Assembly: GCA_030019415.1 (NCBI GenBank)
Contig: JASEEX010000021.1
Span: 1 to 34,358, forward strand
Direction: 5' to 3'
Origin: Thermodesulfovibrionales bacterium
GTDB lineage: Bacteria > Nitrospirota > Thermodesulfovibrionia > Thermodesulfovibrionales > SM23-35
DNA length: 34,358 nucleotides
Under the pieces are notes generated by a model that saw only the letters and a program-made list of their open reading frames with translations, did not search any database and was not told where the DNA came from. The translations under genes and the position numbers were made by a program. Every line of letters starts with the position of its first letter. The first letter of the stretch is position 1. Positions 22,885 to 30,371 of this stretch are shown one piece after another.

Positions 22885-22908
22885 AGCTAAAAGTTTAAAA
22901 TTAAAAGT
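22874..22908. repeat. Heptamer array at the ftsQ start, TAAAAGT type
   Basis: ATGAAGT, TTAAAGC, TAAAAGT, TTAAAAT, TAAAAGT. The ftsQ ATG is the first three bases of unit one and the murB TAA stop falls in unit two. Confidence 0.8.
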
Positions 22909-23635
22909 TATCGCTGTTTTCATGTTCATCTTTACAATCGTAATATTTGTATATATTTGCCCCGTTAGAAAAAATATTTCTAACGGGGTTTGCTCACGTC
23001 CAATAAGATCAGTATTACCTATTAAACATGTTGTGTTTATCGGGAATAGACATCTAACAGACGATGAACTCAGGGTACTCGCGGGGATTCATATGAATGA
23101 AAGTCTGGTTACTATTTCAGGCAAAAGGGTGAGTCAGAGGTTGCTCAAATCTCCATGGATCAGGTCCGTAAGTGTGAGGAAAGAATTCCCCGGGACCTTA
23201 TCAGTGTTGATAGGTGAAGCGACACCCTTTGCACTTCTTGATATGAATGGCCATCTTTTTCTCATAGATGAGAAGGGTAAACTCTTAGAAGAGCTTAAAG
23301 ATGATCCGATCCCTTTCCTTCCTATAATCACAGGTGATCCATTTAAAGAAGGCGAGGGTTTTTCAGAGGCCCTTAACCTTGCGAGGTCAATGAATGACAT
23401 GGGGTTTTTTTCAGAAAGGGACCACATTGAGATAGTTGTATCTAAGCCTCAGGAACTTACCGTAATAATCGATGGAACTGTTGTTAAGGTAGGGTCAGGA
23501 GAGTATGGAGAAAAACTCGAAAGACTGATTGAATTGGAGGAAGAGATAAAGAGGAGGAAGATGCCCGTTGATTACGTAGATTTACGATTTGCGAATAGAG
23601 TGGTTGTGAAACCTATAAAAGAGGTGATTAAGTGA
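22874..23635 (+). CDS. ftsQ: Division protein FtsQ with repeat-derived segments
   Basis: 253 residues: short basic cytoplasmic tail (KFKAKSLKLKV), one membrane helix (about 12-29), a POTRA domain beginning IKHVVFIGNRHLTDDEL, then the FtsQ beta domain (SPWIRSVSVRKEFPGTLSVLIGE, FLIDEKGKLL, YVDLRFANRVVVK). FtsQ links the FtsBL complex to the septum. The cytoplasmic tail is encoded by a heptamer array (22874-22908). The linker just after the membrane helix (CPVRKNISNGV) is encoded by the CCCCGTTAGAAA palindrome (22960-22988). No ddl precedes it. Start overlaps murB; GGGAG upstream serves as ribosome site. Confidence 0.92.
   Translation: MKFKAKSLKLKVIAVFMFIFTIVIFVYICPVRKNISNGVCSRPIRSVLPIKHVVFIGNRHLTDDELRVLAGIHMNESLVTISGKRVSQRLLKSPWIRSVSVRKEFPGTLSVLIGEATPFALLDMNGHLFLIDEKGKLLEELKDDPIPFLPIITGDPFKEGEGFSEALNLARSMNDMGFFSERDHIEIVVSKPQELTVIIDGTVVKVGSGEYGEKLERLIELEEEIKRRKMPVDYVDLRFANRVVVKPIKEVIK
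22960..22988. repeat. Perfect CCCCGTTAGAAA palindrome inside ftsQ
   Basis: 12-bp arms at 22960-22971 and 22977-22988 with a 5-nt loop. In frame, between the membrane helix and the POTRA domain. The most compact intact copy in the window and the best reference for the family. Confidence 0.95.
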
Positions 23636-24843
23636 GGAGAGGAGGTATTATCGTTGGGCTTGATGTCGGGACCACAAAGATCTGTGTTGTTGTTGGAGAA
23701 GAGGTGGAGAGTGAGCTGGAAATACGTGGAGTCGGTACATCTGGATCAACGGGGCTCAGAAAGGGTGTAGTCGTAAATATAGAGTCTACAGTGGAATCAG
23801 TAAAGAAAGCTGTAAAGGCAGCAGAATCTTTCACGGGAGTACAGATAAGTGCGGTATACGTTGGGGTTACGGGTGGTCATATCAAGGGTCTTAATAGTTA
23901 TGGTGCTGTTGGTATTAGAGGCAGGGAGGTAACTCCTCTGGATGTGGAGCGCGTAATAGAGTCTGCCAGGGCTGTCTATGTACCTCTTGACAGGGAGGTG
24001 CTCCATGTTATTCCAACAGGTTATATTCTCGACGGGCAGAATGGTGTCAGGGATCCTGTCGGTATGGCTGGTGTCAGGCTGGAGGTAAAGGTCCATATTA
24101 TCACAGGTGCTGTTTCTTCAATACAGAACCTTCTTAAATGCTGTGAGAGGGCTGGTCTTGAAGTTATTGAGATAGTTTTTGAACCCCTCGCATCAGCAGC
24201 CGCAATACTCACAGATGATGAGAAAGAACTCGGTGTTGCTATCATAGACATTGGTGGTGGTACAACGGATATCGTCCTTTATAAGGATAGCTGGCTACAA
24301 CATTTGTCAGTCCTTGCCATTGGAGGAAACCATTTCACAAATGATATTGCTATTGGTCTGAGGGTTTCTGTGTCAGAGGCTGAAAGGCTTAAAAAGAGTT
24401 TTAGCTGTGCTGCGGCGAGCATGGTAAGAGAGGATGATGTGATAGATATCATTCAAGCAGGACAGGAAAGGAAGATACTACGCAGATACTTATCAGAGAT
24501 TATACAGCCGAGGGCCGAGGAGCTACTAAATTTAATAAAAGGTGAACTTTTGTCCTGCTCTGGATACGATATTGTATCATCAGGTGTTGTCCTTACAGGA
24601 GGTGGTTCTCTCCTTGATGGCCTCGACAGGATGGCAGAGGTAGTATTAGGTCTTCCAGTAAGGATAGGGTTTCCGGAAGGCATAAAAGGATGTAGAGGAA
24701 TTATGAATAATCCAATGTATGCAGCAGGTGCAGGCCTCGTACTATATGGTTTGGATAAAGAGTCAAAGGGGGCTTTTTACCAGGATACTCTTACAGGGAT
24801 GTTTGGAAAGATGAAGAACTGGGTTGCAGGGATGTTTAGATAA
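23632..24843 (+). CDS. ftsA: Divisome actin-like protein FtsA
   Basis: 403 residues. Actin-fold ATPase that tethers FtsZ to the membrane and recruits later division proteins. Motifs: phosphate-1 loop GLDVGTTKICVVVGE (9-23), 1C domain around VTGGHIKGLNSYGAVGI, phosphate-2 IIDIGGGTTDIVLY, adenosine motif LTGGGSLLDGL, and a C-terminal amphipathic membrane-targeting helix (GKMKNWVAGMFR). GTG start at 23632 overlaps the ftsQ stop; AGAGGTGA lies upstream. 25-nt gap to ftsZ. Confidence 0.95.
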   Translation: MRRGGIIVGLDVGTTKICVVVGEEVESELEIRGVGTSGSTGLRKGVVVNIESTVESVKKAVKAAESFTGVQISAVYVGVTGGHIKGLNSYGAVGIRGREVTPLDVERVIESARAVYVPLDREVLHVIPTGYILDGQNGVRDPVGMAGVRLEVKVHIITGAVSSIQNLLKCCERAGLEVIEIVFEPLASAAAILTDDEKELGVAIIDIGGGTTDIVLYKDSWLQHLSVLAIGGNHFTNDIAIGLRVSVSEAERLKKSFSCAAASMVREDDVIDIIQAGQERKILRRYLSEIIQPRAEELLNLIKGELLSCSGYDIVSSGVVLTGGGSLLDGLDRMAEVVLGLPVRIGFPEGIKGCRGIMNNPMYAAGAGLVLYGLDKESKGAFYQDTLTGMFGKMKNWVAGMFR

Positions 24844-24868
24844 AATTTGGATAAAAGAGGAGGTGTGT

Positions 24869-26026
24869 ATGTTTGAAATTGAAGAAGTAAGGGGACAGAA
24901 GGCAAAGATAAGAGTTGTTGGTGTTGGAGGGGCTGGAGGTAATGCAATCAATAACATGATTGCCTCGAACCTTCAAGGAGTTGAATTCATTGCCATTAAC
25001 ACAGATTTGCAGGTCCTCGAGACCTCTCTTGCGCCTGTTAAGGTGCAGATAGGCGCTAATCTTACAAGAGGGCTCGGAACAGGTTCAAACCCTGAGGTCG
25101 GCAAAGGGGCAGCCCTCGAGGACAGAGCTGCAATAGTTGAACCGCTCGAAGGCTCTGATATGGTCTTTATAACAGCTGGTATGGGTGGAGGCACCGGAAC
25201 AGGTGCAGGGCCTGTAATCGCCGGTATCGCAAAAGAACTCGGTGCCCTTACAGTTGCTGTTATTACCAAACCATTTTTTTATGAGGGCAGGAAAAGGTGG
25301 ATGAATGCAGAAGAAGGGATAAGGGAAATAAAAAAATATGTAGATACCTTTATTATTATACCAAATGATAGAATTGGCCTTGTTGTTGAAAAAGGGACAC
25401 CTCTGCTTAAGTCCTTTGCCTTAGCCAATGATGTCCTGAAACTGGCAGTACAGGGCATCTCTGACATCATATTGATTCCTGGTCTGATCAATGTTGACTT
25501 TGCTGATGTCAGGACAATTATAGAGGATAAAGGTCGTGGAATTATGGGCTCTGGAGCGGGAAAGGGAGAAGGTGGGGCCCTCGAGGCAGCTAAAAAGGCT
25601 GTGTCAAACCCCTTGCTCGAGGAATCCTCGATTGAAGGCGCAAAAGGGATTCTCGTCAATATAACTGGTGGCCTTCAATTCTCCTTAGACGATGTTCAGG
25701 AGGCAGCCTCTTTTATCTACGACTCAGCCCACGAGGAGGTAAACTTTATATTAGGTGCGGTTATAGACCCAGACATGGATGATGAGGTGGAGGTCACCGT
25801 AATCGCAACCGGCTTTATTGAAGAGAAGGAGAAGGTGGAGCTGCCACAGATAAAAAAGTGGACCCCTGTTAAGGAGTCTGTGAGTTTTAGAGGTTCTAAC
25901 AGGGTTCTGGCAAAGAGTCTTGGACCAAAATATGCTCCAGATATAGTGGTAACAGATCTTATCTCATATGAGGACCCCATTGATGTGCCTGCATTTTTAA
26001 GAAAGACACCCCAAAAAGAGATTTGA
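24869..26026 (+). CDS. ftsZ: Division tubulin FtsZ
   Basis: 385 residues from the ATG at 24869, which has an excellent AGAGGAGGTG ribosome site; the frame extends further upstream into ftsA without support. GTPase that assembles the Z-ring. Motifs: VVGVGGAGGNAINNM (17-30), tubulin signature GGGTGTG (106-112), T7 loop NVDFADVRTII with the catalytic Asp. The linker is short, and the C-terminal peptide (DVPAFLRK) is the binding site for FtsA and other partners. Residues about 332-346 (TPVKESVSFRGSNRV) lie in the linker and are encoded by what looks like a decayed copy of the CCCCGTTAGAAA palindrome. Last gene of the cluster. Confidence 0.96.
   Translation: MFEIEEVRGQKAKIRVVGVGGAGGNAINNMIASNLQGVEFIAINTDLQVLETSLAPVKVQIGANLTRGLGTGSNPEVGKGAALEDRAAIVEPLEGSDMVFITAGMGGGTGTGAGPVIAGIAKELGALTVAVITKPFFYEGRKRWMNAEEGIREIKKYVDTFIIIPNDRIGLVVEKGTPLLKSFALANDVLKLAVQGISDIILIPGLINVDFADVRTIIEDKGRGIMGSGAGKGEGGALEAAKKAVSNPLLEESSIEGAKGILVNITGGLQFSLDDVQEAASFIYDSAHEEVNFILGAVIDPDMDDEVEVTVIATGFIEEKEKVELPQIKKWTPVKESVSFRGSNRVLAKSLGPKYAPDIVVTDLISYEDPIDVPAFLRKTPQKEI
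25864..25904. repeat. Probable decayed palindrome in the ftsZ linker
   Basis: CCCTGTTA (25864-25871) faces TAACAGGG (25897-25904); the arms and the encoded TPV...SNxV peptide parallel the ftsL copy. Divergence leaves room for coincidence. Confidence 0.5.
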
Positions 26027-26095
26027 GTTCCCTCCACCCCGAGGAGCTCCCATCCCCGGGGGCTTCTCCCCTCCTTTACATTTCACACCTCTCAC

Positions 26096-26140
26096 ACCTC
26101 CCCAAACCCCTCCTTGCCAAGGAGGGGATAAAGGGGAGGT
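26096..26140. repeat. Double-stem hairpin element after ftsZ
   Basis: Inner arms CCCCTCCTT (26107-26115) and AAGGAGGGG (26119-26127), outer arms ACCTCCCC (26096-26103) and GGGGAGGT (26133-26140), all perfect. It resembles the murE element at 9399-9430. It lies in the 199-nt gap between ftsZ and the deacetylase gene; a further GC-rich partial palindrome is at 26036-26082. No T-run follows, so it is REP-like rather than a clear terminator, though it could trim or protect the end of the dcw mRNA. Confidence 0.8.
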
Positions 26141-26225
26141 TATGTGAGTTTTTGTTACTTACATCAAAGAATTGTTCATTTCAGGTATCATATTTGGAAA
26201 TTCAAACAGGGAGTAATCGCTTAAA

Positions 26226-27338
26226 ATGACGAAGACGGCTTTTATATACACCGATGAGTTTTTGAAATTCGATTATGGCCCGACCCATCCCTTTAAGATA
26301 TTCAGACTGAAACTCACATACGAGCTCATTAAGGCATATGGACTCCTATCCCTTCCTGACACTCAATACATTGAGGCAAGAATGACAGAGGGTGAAGAGT
26401 TACTGCTGTTTCATGATAGAGAATACATCGAGGTCCTGAAGGCTGCAAATGTTGGAATAGAAGTCCCCAGTGCCTATTATTATGGCCTCGGACCCGGTGA
26501 CAATCCCATCTTTAAGGGTCTTTTTGACTGGTCTAAGCTTGTAACAGGGGCTTCTTTACAGGCAGCCTCTATGGTTGAGGATGGTGAGGTTGATATTGCC
26601 TTCAATATATCAGGAGGACTTCACCATGCTATGGCCTCAAGGGCCTCGGGGTTTTGTTATATCAATGATATAGTTATTGCGATAATTTCACTTTTAAAGA
26701 GAGGCAGAAGAGTGGCTTATATCGATATTGATGCCCACCATGGTGACGGAGTTCAAGAAGCTTTCTACGATACGGATAAGGTATTAACCATATCTATACA
26801 TGAGACGGGAAGGATGCTTTTCCCTGGCACAGGCTTTGAGAATGAGGTAGGTAAGGGCGAAGGTGAAGGATATTCTGTAAATATCCCGATGCCTCCATTT
26901 TCTGATGATGAACTCTTCCTCTATGCCTTCCATGAAGTTGTTCCTCCTCTCATAAAGAAATTCAATCCTGATATCGTTTTTACCCAGCTCGGCGTTGATT
27001 CTTTTCATTCTGACCCTCTCACTCACTTAAATTACACAAATAATGGTTTTTGCGAGGCTGTAAAGAAGATAAAGGAGATATCTCCGAGGTTGGTGGCCTT
27101 AGGTGGCGGAGGATATGATATTGCCAATGTTGCAAAGGCATGGACACTCGCCTGGGCAATTATGAATGATGTGGAGATCCCTGATGAGATACCGTCAGAT
27201 TTCCTCAAAGCGTATTTCCGTGAGGGATTCTTCAGCGGGAAGATGAGAGACGAGATTTACACGGAAAAGGGCATTAGAAAAGAACAGATGAGAGAAGAGG
27301 TAAAAAGGGTGGTGGGGCTTATTAAGGAGAAGGTGTGA
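26226..27338 (+). CDS. Class I HDAC-like deacetylase (AcuC family)
   Basis: 370 residues of the arginase/deacetylase fold, zinc-dependent. Active-site features: GGLHHAMASRASGFCYIND (the His pair), DIDAHHGDGVQEAFY and GVDSFHSDPL (zinc ligands Asp, His, Asp), and GGGGYD with the transition-state tyrosine. Bacterial AcuC-type proteins deacetylate acetyl-lysine on acetyl-CoA synthetase; acetylpolyamine deacetylases are close relatives. No acetyl-CoA synthetase or acetyltransferase gene is in view, so the substrate is open. No signal peptide. Separate from the division genes by a repeat-containing gap; a weak ribosome site only. Confidence 0.92.
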   Translation: MTKTAFIYTDEFLKFDYGPTHPFKIFRLKLTYELIKAYGLLSLPDTQYIEARMTEGEELLLFHDREYIEVLKAANVGIEVPSAYYYGLGPGDNPIFKGLFDWSKLVTGASLQAASMVEDGEVDIAFNISGGLHHAMASRASGFCYINDIVIAIISLLKRGRRVAYIDIDAHHGDGVQEAFYDTDKVLTISIHETGRMLFPGTGFENEVGKGEGEGYSVNIPMPPFSDDELFLYAFHEVVPPLIKKFNPDIVFTQLGVDSFHSDPLTHLNYTNNGFCEAVKKIKEISPRLVALGGGGYDIANVAKAWTLAWAIMNDVEIPDEIPSDFLKAYFREGFFSGKMRDEIYTEKGIRKEQMREEVKRVVGLIKEKV

Positions 27339-27349
27339 CAATCTGTGCC

Positions 27350-27366
27350 GTCAGGTCTGACCTGAC
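27350..27366. repeat. 17-nt perfect palindrome between convergent genes
   Basis: GTCAGGTC-T-GACCTGAC lies 11 nt past the deacetylase stop and 46 nt from the end of the convergent glycohydrolase gene. It may be a weak bidirectional terminator or a protein-binding site; the single-base centre argues against a stable RNA hairpin. Confidence 0.5.
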
Positions 27367-27411
27367 AGAAAATCTTGTATCATTATGTAGGTTAAGAATT
27401 TGCCGTGATAA

Positions 27412-28425
27412 TCATTGGAGACGCTGCATTTTTATTTCATAGCACTGATGTGCTAATTCTATAAGCTCATTGAATCCCCATGTCCCCCGGTCAGTCAGAC
27501 AATGTGATAGGTGTGATGGGATTGCATCGAGTCCGAGGTAGGCGCCGCTGATTGCCCCTGCCATTGCTGCTGTTGTGTCTACATCCCCACCTACTGCAAT
27601 AGCTGTACAGATGGTTTCCCAGTAGTCTTCGGGTGTCCTGAGGAAAGAATAGAGACTCCACAGTACACTGCTAACAACGAATGGTGATATACCCTGCCAT
27701 TCCTCTTCATAAAGGTAATTAGCATCAATGCCAGCCTTAGAGATAAAAGTCACAGCACTTTCAGGTGGCATAGAAACCCACTCAATAAGTTTTTTAAGTT
27801 CAGAGGCAAAAGCAGGTTCACTTTTACCTGACAAGTCCGCAAGAGAGGACAGAAAGGATTCAGGATTTGTTGGTTTGCCTTGAAGCACCAAGGCTACGGC
27901 GCCACTAATAGCGACTGCACCTGCTGAACACCTTGGATCCTTATGGGTGATACGGCCTTGATCATAAGCTGCCTGGATAAGAAGATGTGTATTGTCAAAA
28001 AAGATCAGACCTATAGGAGCGGCCCGCATAGCGCTGCTATTACTAGCAGAAGGAGCTGGTGTGCCAGCTTCTTCCCATGGTACTCCCCGGATGAGTCTTA
28101 ATGCTGCTTCTCTGGTTGACTGACCCCACCCTACAATTCTCCTCTCGGCAAAGATAGCCTTAATCCGCTCTGCATAGTCACGGGGATCAAATTTTTTGCA
28201 GGCGATATAGCTTTGAAGAAGCTCACGGGCAAGTTGAGAATCATCTGAATATTGTCCAAAAGGAAAGGGCCAATGGCCAAACTCTCCTGCCCTCCCTGTT
28301 TTTAATACATCTTCGACATACCTTTTGCAGGCCTCAGGTGAAAAACCTTCAACGGCAAAACCGAGGGCATCCCCCATGCACTGACCAATCAGACAACCAC
28401 TGAACTGTTCTCTATGGGGCAGCAT
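27412..28425 (-). CDS. ADP-ribosylglycohydrolase family protein
   Basis: 337 residues of the DraG/ARH fold, all-helical with two metal ions. Key motifs: GQCMGDALGFAVEGF near the N-terminus, YSDDSQLARE (metal-binding, TDDT-like), HKDPRCSAGAVA and GGDVDTTAAMAGAISGAYLG (second metal site). Members remove ADP-ribose from proteins (as DraG does for nitrogenase reductase) or from other substrates. No nitrogenase gene or DraT partner is in this window, so the target is unknown. Transcribed opposite to its neighbours, with only a weak ribosome site. Confidence 0.9.
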   Translation of the reverse strand: MLPHREQFSGCLIGQCMGDALGFAVEGFSPEACKRYVEDVLKTGRAGEFGHWPFPFGQYSDDSQLARELLQSYIACKKFDPRDYAERIKAIFAERRIVGWGQSTREAALRLIRGVPWEEAGTPAPSASNSSAMRAAPIGLIFFDNTHLLIQAAYDQGRITHKDPRCSAGAVAISGAVALVLQGKPTNPESFLSSLADLSGKSEPAFASELKKLIEWVSMPPESAVTFISKAGIDANYLYEEEWQGISPFVVSSVLWSLYSFLRTPEDYWETICTAIAVGGDVDTTAAMAGAISGAYLGLDAIPSHLSHCLTDRGTWGFNELIELAHQCYEIKMQRLQ

Positions 28426-28540
28426 AATCTTGATTTTTAATATTTCACGGAATTAAATAATAAAAATTTATATCCCTTCAAACCTATTTTATCAATAGCA
28501 AAGAATTGGAACATTTATCATAATTATTTTATCTATCCCT

Positions 28541-28546
28541 TATAAT
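28541..28546 (+). promoter_or_regulatory. Possible -10 box giving a near-leaderless transcript
   Basis: A perfect TATAAT lies 11 nt before the radical SAM start codon; no good -35 is seen at 16-18 bp. If used, transcription would start about 4-5 nt before the ATG. There is no Shine-Dalgarno sequence, which fits a leaderless message. Confidence 0.4.
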
Positions 28547-28557
28547 AAATCAACCGA

Positions 28558-30207
28558 ATGAGCCGAAAACTAAAAGAAAAAATAGACTATCTGCTATCCA
28601 GAGAAAAAGGGACTGTTTATAAAGACCCTGGGGGCAGGATTAGTATTGCTCTCGTTTATCCGAATACATACCATGTCGGGATGTCAAACCTCGGTTTTCA
28701 GGGAATTTATGGTCTTCTGAACAAGATGTATGATGTTGTATGCGAAAGGGTTTTCCTTCCCGAGGATGAGGATATGGAGGAATACATCAGGACAGATACA
28801 GAACTTTTCTCTATGGAATCAAAGAGACCCCTTAGTCATTTCGATATCGTTGCATTCTCCGTCTCTTTTGAAAATGATTATCCAAACATCTTAAAGATAT
28901 TAAAGTTATCCAAGCTTCCCCTCAGAAGTTCAGAGAGGAATCCCCATCATCCCTTAATCATTATGGGTGGCGTCTGTGCCTTTTTCAACCCTGAACCAGT
29001 TGCAGATTTTTTTGATGTCTGTTTCATAGGAGAGGCAGAGGAGATGCTGCCTGAATTCCTTGGTGTTTATAAGTCCTCCGTAGACAGGTCCGAGGTCTTA
29101 AAAAAGTCTATAACTGTGGAAGGTCTCTATGTCCCTGAATTCTACAGCATATCTTACGATAAGAAAGGGAAGATATCAGGAAGGTGTGAGTCTGAAAATG
29201 CCCCTGAAATAATAAAAAGGCGTTACCTAAAAGATGTAACGATGTCAGACATCAAGACATCGGTTGTTACGCCTGAGACAGAATTCTCTGGTATGTGTCT
29301 GATAGAGGCAATGAGGGGATGTCCCTGGTCATGCAGATTCTGTGCGGCAGGCCACATATATAATCCGTTTCGGAAGAAAGCACTACAGGCACTGGAGGAT
29401 GAGATTAGATTCGCCCTCACAAAAACGAAGAGGATAGGCCTTATAGGTCCTTCCCTTTCGGATTATCCTGATATAAAAGAGGTTCTTAAAATCCCGGGAG
29501 TCGATTTCTCGATTACGTCTCTCAGGGCAAGTGCAAAGAGTGCTGAACTGGTGAGTTTACTGAAGGGCCATAAGAGTGTCTCAATTGCGCCTGAAGCAGG
29601 GACTGAACGAATAAGAAGGGTTATCAATAAAAGGATTACAGAAGAGGATATCCTTCAGACATCAGAGCTCATCTTTTCTGAGGGTATCTATACCCTCAGG
29701 CTTTATTTTATGGTTGGCCTACCAACGGAAACGAGGGGAGATATTGCAGGAATAATCAATCTTGTCAGAAAGATAAGAGATGTATCACCTAAAGGGAACA
29801 TTGCTTTGAGCATCAGTACCTTTGTTCCGAAACCCTTCACGCCTTTTCAGTGGCATCCGATGGAGAACCCTTCAGAGGTAAAGGAGAGATTGAAGATGAT
29901 TAAAAAGGGCCTGCTTCCAACAGAAGGTATTAAGGTGTTCCACGATGTTCCAAAGTATGCATATATGCAGGGATTATTTTCCCAGGGAGACAGAAAGGTA
30001 TCAAAAGCAGTTGAAGAGATGTTGGGGATTCATGACTGGAGAAAAGCAGCAGAGGCAGCAGGGATCAAAGAGGACTTTTATATCTTCAGGAAAAAAGAAT
30101 TTAACGAAATCCTTCCTTGGGATTTTATTGATATCGGGATAAGTAAAGAAAAACTCTGGGCTGAGTACCAGGAGGCCCTTTTTTATTCTGAAGATTCTCC
30201 TTCTTGA
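28558..30207 (+). CDS. B12-binding-like radical SAM protein (TIGR03960-like)
   Basis: 549 residues. The N-terminal part (to about 200) resembles the degenerate cobalamin-binding domain of this group (ISIALVYPNTYHVGMSNLG, FSVSFENDYPNIL, MGGVCAFFNPEP). The radical SAM core has the 4Fe-4S motif C255-x3-C259-x2-C262 (RGCPWSCRFC), then SIAPEAGTERIRRVINK and YFMVGLPTE. Family members are often next to a second protein of the TIGR03936 type and ribosomal or RNase G genes; those are not here, and the substrate is unknown. It is divergent from the glycohydrolase gene. No ribosome site before the ATG. Confidence 0.88.
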   Translation: MSRKLKEKIDYLLSREKGTVYKDPGGRISIALVYPNTYHVGMSNLGFQGIYGLLNKMYDVVCERVFLPEDEDMEEYIRTDTELFSMESKRPLSHFDIVAFSVSFENDYPNILKILKLSKLPLRSSERNPHHPLIIMGGVCAFFNPEPVADFFDVCFIGEAEEMLPEFLGVYKSSVDRSEVLKKSITVEGLYVPEFYSISYDKKGKISGRCESENAPEIIKRRYLKDVTMSDIKTSVVTPETEFSGMCLIEAMRGCPWSCRFCAAGHIYNPFRKKALQALEDEIRFALTKTKRIGLIGPSLSDYPDIKEVLKIPGVDFSITSLRASAKSAELVSLLKGHKSVSIAPEAGTERIRRVINKRITEEDILQTSELIFSEGIYTLRLYFMVGLPTETRGDIAGIINLVRKIRDVSPKGNIALSISTFVPKPFTPFQWHPMENPSEVKERLKMIKKGLLPTEGIKVFHDVPKYAYMQGLFSQGDRKVSKAVEEMLGIHDWRKAAEAAGIKEDFYIFRKKEFNEILPWDFIDIGISKEKLWAEYQEALFYSEDSPS

Positions 30208-30261
30208 TGAGATGGATAAGACCTGATACTATATTACTGCTTTGCCCATACCAAGTATTTG

Positions 30262-30365
30262 CCCCGTTAGAAAGCCCCGCCTTGAAAGGCGGGGATGTGT
30301 TGTATATGAAAAAATTTGATACCTTTTAGAAAGGATGGGGTATAGCCCCATCCTTTCTAACGGGG
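30262..30365. repeat. Composite palindromic element upstream of yggS
   Basis: Outer arms CCCCGTTAGAAA (30262-30273) and TTTCTAACGGGG (30354-30365) flank two more hairpins: CCCCGCCTT/AAGGCGGGG (30275-30294) and a perfect 15-bp stem 30326-30340 with 30346-30360 around a 5-nt loop. The latter contains its own TTAGAAA/TTTCTAA. This is the largest copy, 104 bp, with MITE-like proportions. Its right end supplies the G-run before the yggS ATG. Confidence 0.88.
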
Positions 30366-30371
30366 GTTACT

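Noticed and set aside
24824-24868. Extended FtsZ N-terminus overlapping ftsA
   Set aside because: The ATG at 24869 is preceded by AGAGGAGGTG, and the extra residues are not FtsZ-like.
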